Shown here: positions 5,828-8,314 of the stretch, one piece after another
Layout of the letters: each line of letters starts with the position of its first letter
How positions within the stretch are numbered: the stretch's first letter is position 1
Assembly: GCA_024693415.1 (NCBI GenBank)
Contig: JAILKX010000050.1
Location: 1-8,314 of the forward strand
Source: Bacilli bacterium
GTDB taxonomy: Bacteria > Bacillota_I > Bacilli_A > RFN20 > CAG-826
Reading direction: 5' to 3'
DNA length: 8,314 nucleotides
Made by a program: the position numbers and the translations under genes
The notes under the pieces: model-generated
Seen by the model: the letters and a program-made list of their open reading frames with translations, nothing else
Database searches by the model: none
What the model was told of the DNA's origin: nothing

Positions 5828-6940
5828 ATGGATTACCGCGATGCGGTTAGGGAATTCGAAAGGCGACACGGGCTCTCCGGCTTTGCCAATCGGTTCTTGG
5901 TCCGTTCCATTCTCTCCGACTGCGTGGGGGCGTCGGTGACCGATAAGCGGCTCATCGACGCCCTGTTTGAGCTTTCGCTTATCTTTGATGTGGTGGCCGA
6001 ATTCCAATCCGTTGGCTTAAACAAAGGCCGGAAAAAGGTCGCGGAGCTCTATGACGCGAACGCTTCCTTGAATGGGCGTTTCTCGACCCGCGAGGTGATC
6101 GACGCCGTGAACCCGATCACCGAGCTCGTTTGCCCCTCGGAATTCAAATCCTCCAGAGGCAAGCGCAATAAGAAAGCGGGCGGGGCGGTCGTCGTCAAGA
6201 AGCAGCGCTCCGAGCACGTTGGGCGCAATACGCCATTGATCCATAAGTCCGCTCCTATCCCGCAGAAGGCAACGCCGCCCAAAAAAGCCTCTCCCGCCAA
6301 GCGGACGGCAGCTATCGACAACATCACGCTCAGCGTCAACGCCGCTTTCTTTACCATGGCCGAAACCGACGACAAGCAGCTGTCGGTGCTGATAGACGGA
6401 AAACGGATGAAACTCGATTCCAGCCACCTGTCGGTCACGGGCGATGGCCTCGTCATCCCGATCGATTCGCCGAGGTCGGACGTCAGGCTCGTCTTGCCCA
6501 AAAAGCGTTACGACACCGTGACCATCGCCGCCGGCGACACCAATATCTTCTATAATGGGACGAATGATAAAAGAATGCGGTTCAAGAACCTTCGGCTCTC
6601 CGCCAGGAGGGGCGTGATCTACGTATCGGCGATCGGCGAATCGCTCGATATTCAACTCGATCAGGGAAACATCACGATCGGCGGCGATTTCGCCAAAGCG
6701 AACGCCCAGGTCCAATCCGGATTGATTTCCGTCCACATGTGGAATCGTCTGCACAAGGATGTGTCGCTGAACCTCATGGCGAAGCACGGCAAGATCTCGG
6801 GCGGGTTCTTCCAAGGAAAGCTCAAGCCAAGCTTCCATAGATTCATGAGGAAGACCTATGCGGTCCAACAGATTTGCATGGCTGAGAACGTGAGGGTGGA
6901 CCTCAACCTCAAGGCTGGGAACGGAATCTCGCTCAAATAG
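5828..6940 (+). CDS. Helical-domain / DUF4097-like beta-repeat fusion protein
   Basis: A 370-residue protein with three parts. Residues 1-100 are a helical domain (D-A-V-R-E-F-E-R-R-H-G at 5-15; R-S-I-L-S-D at 26-31; L-I-D-A-L at 42-46) of a style I associate with adaptor modules in Firmicutes accessory proteins, without a firm name. Residues 106-160 form a Lys/Arg/Pro-rich, Ser-containing linker that is probably disordered. Residues 163-370 are beta-rich, with repeats of about 20-25 residues each ending in a G-x-I turn (261-266, 280-285, 298-302, 321-325, 364-368), like the DUF4097 putative-adhesin beta-helix. No signal peptide is seen, so despite the family name it should be cytosolic. AAGGAGG (5814-5820) lies 7 nt before ATG 5828 and only 1 nt before the alternative ATG 5822, so 5828 is the start. 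It follows the PP2C by 12 nt and closes the operon; it may be the scaffold or effector that the phospho-switch acts on. Confidence 0.75.
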   Translation: MDYRDAVREFERRHGLSGFANRFLVRSILSDCVGASVTDKRLIDALFELSLIFDVVAEFQSVGLNKGRKKVAELYDANASLNGRFSTREVIDAVNPITELVCPSEFKSSRGKRNKKAGGAVVVKKQRSEHVGRNTPLIHKSAPIPQKATPPKKASPAKRTAAIDNITLSVNAAFFTMAETDDKQLSVLIDGKRMKLDSSHLSVTGDGLVIPIDSPRSDVRLVLPKKRYDTVTIAAGDTNIFYNGTNDKRMRFKNLRLSARRGVIYVSAIGESLDIQLDQGNITIGGDFAKANAQVQSGLISVHMWNRLHKDVSLNLMAKHGKISGGFFQGKLKPSFHRFMRKTYAVQQICMAENVRVDLNLKAGNGISLK

Positions 6941-6986
6941 TATTTACGACAATCCGGAGGGTGATCGATGGTTGCCTTTAGGCATA

Positions 6987-7015
6987 TTGAAATCGATACA
7001 TTAAAAATGTATAGT
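6987..7015 (+). promoter_or_regulatory. Promoter of the WYL regulator gene
   Basis: TTGAAA (6987-6992) and TATAGT (7010-7015) are separated by exactly 17 bp, close to the sigma-70/sigma-A consensus (4 and 5 of 6 matches). Transcription would start near 7022, leaving a 5' leader of about 15 nt that contains the AAAGG ribosome binding site. The regulator can thus be expressed apart from the operon. Confidence 0.7.
6996..7012 (+). promoter_or_regulatory. Candidate operator palindrome in the WYL gene promoter
   Basis: ATACAT (6996-7001) and ATGTAT (7007-7012) form a perfect inverted repeat around a 5-bp A/T centre. It fills the -35/-10 spacer and runs into the -10 box. Its position is ideal for repression, most simply by the HTH-WYL protein encoded just downstream. 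No clear second copy is seen before the operon. Confidence 0.55.
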
Positions 7016-7036
7016 TAATTATTCAAAGGTTTGCGA

Positions 7037-8011
7037 ATGGGGAAAGCTGCATCATGCATAGAGATGCTTTATCATCTCAATACCGGACGAGTCTATAAGG
7101 TCAGCGAGCTCGCCGATCTTTTGGATACTTCCCCAAGGAACGTCATCGAATACAAGAAAGAACTCGACGAAGCCCTGAGTCGAATCGACTATGGGGCCTT
7201 CATCAAATCGATTCCGGGGCGCTATGGCGGCTACCAATTGAATAAGAGCATCCTGCTCCCCACGCTCCAATTGCTTCCGGAACAGAAAGATGTGCTTAGG
7301 GAAGCCCTTGACTATATCATGACCAAGAAGGACTTCGTGAAGAAGAAGGAAGCGGAAGCGGTGTTCTCCAAAGTCCTCTCGAGCGTCGAAACGAAATACA
7401 AGGATCAGAAGCTTCAGGTGGTGGACCATTACCAGCTGACGATGGACCAGAAGGACATCGAGGAACGCTACCGATTCATCGAGGAGGCCATCGCTAAGAA
7501 GCGGGTCATCGAGATCGTCTACGAATCGACGGTCAACGGAACGAAGACCCATATCCTCCATCCCTATAAGTTATTCATCTACAACAACTCTTGGTTCTTC
7601 CATGCCCTGGTCCCAAGCGAGCAGAAGGTATGGCAGTTCAAAATCAACCGCATCAAGGAGATGAGGATGCTGGACCAGACCTTCCGGGTATGGGAAGGGT
7701 TCAAGCCAGAGGATTACTTCGATGGGAATGGGTTCACCAACAACGGCGGGTTCTACCATTGCGAGTTCATCGTCACCGGGATCCGCAGGCAGCTCTCAAA
7801 GGAAAGGGTCTACGGCAAAAACCAAGTGGTGGTGGACATCGATGACGAGCGGTCTCGGGTTACGATGGATATGCAGAACGAAGGCGCCATCGTGTCATAT
7901 ATCCTAGGATGCGGCAACGACATCGAGGTAATCGAGCCCAAGTGGGCGATCGATAGGATAAAGGAAGTCGCCGAGAACATCCTCGAAAAATATCAAACAG
8001 GCAAAGAATGA
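7037..8011 (+). CDS. HTH-WYL domain transcriptional regulator
   Basis: A 324-residue protein. An N-terminal winged helix-turn-helix (about 5-68) contains V-S-E-L-A-D-L-L-D (22-30) and a recognition-helix region T-S-P-R-N-V-I-E-Y (31-39), with a wing ending in G-R-Y-G-G-Y (61-66). A helical linker (80-150) leads to a WYL domain (about 143-215) with I-E-I-V-Y-E (158-163), H-P-Y-K-L (175-179), the signature W-F-F (186-188) in place of W-Y-L, and F-K-I-N-R-I (201-206). A WCX-like C-terminal part (about 238-318) follows. WYL regulators bind ligands, often nucleotides or nucleic acid, and frequently control phage-defence and other accessory loci; this is family knowledge. AAAGG (7025-7029) lies 7 nt before ATG 7037; an in-frame TTG at 7031 is too near that site. 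It has its own promoter and a candidate autoregulatory operator. Confidence 0.9.
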   Translation: MGKAASCIEMLYHLNTGRVYKVSELADLLDTSPRNVIEYKKELDEALSRIDYGAFIKSIPGRYGGYQLNKSILLPTLQLLPEQKDVLREALDYIMTKKDFVKKKEAEAVFSKVLSSVETKYKDQKLQVVDHYQLTMDQKDIEERYRFIEEAIAKKRVIEIVYESTVNGTKTHILHPYKLFIYNNSWFFHALVPSEQKVWQFKINRIKEMRMLDQTFRVWEGFKPEDYFDGNGFTNNGGFYHCEFIVTGIRRQLSKERVYGKNQVVVDIDDERSRVTMDMQNEGAIVSYILGCGNDIEVIEPKWAIDRIKEVAENILEKYQTGKE

Positions 8012-8042
8012 TTCTATCCGGCTTAATTCAATAGGAGATTTA

Positions 8043-8118
8043 GCTATTACGAAGTCAAGTAAAAAGTAAATAGCATGACGAAAATTGCGCATATGCGCGA
8101 AACGACGTTTAGGCGCCT
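8043..8118. repeat. Palindrome cluster between the WYL gene and the transposase
   Basis: The 113-bp spacer 8012-8124 holds no gene I can support. It contains GCTATT (8043-8048) with AATAGC (8069-8074), then three close palindromes: GCGCATATGCGC (8087-8098), AAACG-A-CGTTT (8100-8110) and AGGCGCCT (8111-8118). On the minus strand the first is followed by AATTTT, so it could be a weak terminator for the transposase. The cluster could also be part of the insertion-sequence end. Confidence 0.5.
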
Positions 8119-8314
8119 GGCCGCCTACTTAACCATGACGGGATCGAAATCGATCTTCTCGGTCTCGACCTTGTAGATGATCCTCACCAGCTTCCTCGCG
8201 CAGTGCGAGACGGCGACGCGGTGGGGCTTCCCCTCATCCCTCTTCTTCCTGTAGTAGTCGTAGAAGACCGAATTGCAGCAAAGGAGATACTCCGCGGCGT
8301 TCATCAGGACCCGC
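8081..8314 (-). mobile_element. IS110-family insertion sequence, right part only
   Basis: The element is recognised by its transposase tail and runs off the window. IS110 elements lack ordinary terminal inverted repeats and usually make no target duplication, so the inner boundary cannot be placed from one end. The start given here (8081) is only the beginning of the palindrome-rich stretch and is a guess. Confidence 0.4.
8125..8314 (-). CDS. IS110-family transposase, C-terminal fragment (cut by window end)
   Basis: Reading the minus strand from the window end gives 62 residues and a TAG stop (8125-8127). The fragment opens with R-V-L-M-N-A-A and contains N-S-V-F-Y-D-Y-Y-R-K-K-R-D-E-G-K-P-H-R-V (14-33) and A-R-K-L-V-R-I-I-Y (39-47), the typical end of the IS110/IS116/IS902 transposase domain: an N-x2-F-x2-Y-Y stretch, a K-P-H segment and K-L-x-R-I-I-Y. 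These DEDD-serine recombinases move their element by a bridge-RNA-guided route in the members studied. The gene is convergent with the WYL regulator. The frame is open to the window edge, so the gene may be intact outside. Confidence 0.82.
   Translation of the reverse strand, partial: RVLMNAAEYLLCCNSVFYDYYRKKRDEGKPHRVAVSHCARKLVRIIYKVETEKIDFDPVMVK

Larger units (their letters stand above)
6968..7018 (+). other. 16-codon mini-ORF with a good ribosome binding site
   Basis: An ATG with GGAGG (6956-6960) 7 nt upstream opens a 16-residue frame ending at TAA 7016-7018. It could be a leader peptide or the remains of a ninth operon gene whose body was deleted. The frame runs straight through the promoter of the next gene, which speaks for a remnant or chance. 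Its product has no recognisable feature. Confidence 0.3.

Noticed and set aside
5405..6007. Minus-strand open frame across the PP2C and the next gene
   Set aside because: It spans the junction of two genes with strong motifs and a strong ribosome binding site on the plus strand; no family features.
6017..6868. Long minus-strand open frame opposite the helical/DUF4097-like gene
   Set aside because: Shadow of the plus-strand gene, with no recognisable domain and low-complexity acidic/hydrophobic composition.
1..8314. CRISPR array, tRNA or rRNA genes
   Set aside because: No regularly spaced direct repeats and no tRNA- or rRNA-like sequence were seen on either strand.

Overview
The window looks like a chromosomal accessory locus from a moderately GC-rich bacterium, most likely a gut-type Firmicutes member. 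The reasons are very strong Shine-Dalgarno sites (AAGGAGG, AGGAGGT) at 5-9 nt spacing, standard stop usage including TGA, a lipoprotein with a simple Cys lipobox, and an amino-thiazoline-carboxylate hydrolase-like gene of the kind common in anaerobic Firmicutes. This placement is inference; nothing in the window fixes the taxon.

Layout. (1) Positions 1-740 hold a single gene for an ATC-hydrolase-like protein. It has its own promoter candidate, an 11-bp perfect inverted repeat whose right arm covers its ribosome binding site, and a clear intrinsic terminator at 718-738. (2) Positions 740-876 are a leader with a weak promoter candidate and a strong GC-rich hairpin just before a near-perfect ribosome binding site. 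(3) Positions 877-6940 are eight tightly packed genes on the plus strand (gaps of -4 to 20 nt), almost certainly one operon: a lipoprotein, a 38-residue single-pass membrane microprotein, a 150-residue cytosolic protein, a Ser/Thr kinase with a zinc ribbon and a beta-rich tail, two tandem TerY-like vWA proteins, a PP2C phosphatase, and a two-part protein with a helical head, a Lys/Pro-rich linker and a DUF4097-like beta-repeat tail. (4) Positions 6941-7036 hold a near-consensus promoter with a palindrome between and over its boxes. (5) Positions 7037-8011 encode an HTH-WYL transcription factor. (6) Positions 8012-8124 are a non-coding, palindrome-rich spacer. (7) From 8125 to the end is the C-terminal part of an IS110-family transposase on the minus strand.

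How the genes may work together. The kinase, vWA and PP2C set matches the TerY-P triad recognised by comparative genomics around tellurite-resistance (Ter) type stress and defence systems. No TerD/TerC-type gene is visible, so this is a stand-alone variant. The kinase and phosphatase are predicted to set the phosphorylation state of shared substrates. Plausible ones are the Ser/Thr-rich tails of the vWA proteins or the basic linker of the last protein. The lipoprotein and the membrane microprotein could place or sense at the membrane. The WYL regulator, with its own promoter, probably controls itself and perhaps the operon; WYL regulators are common in phage-defence and accessory islands. The lipoprotein/microprotein/150-residue head plus the duplicated vWA pair and the helical-DUF4097 fusion are the parts that make this locus potentially new.
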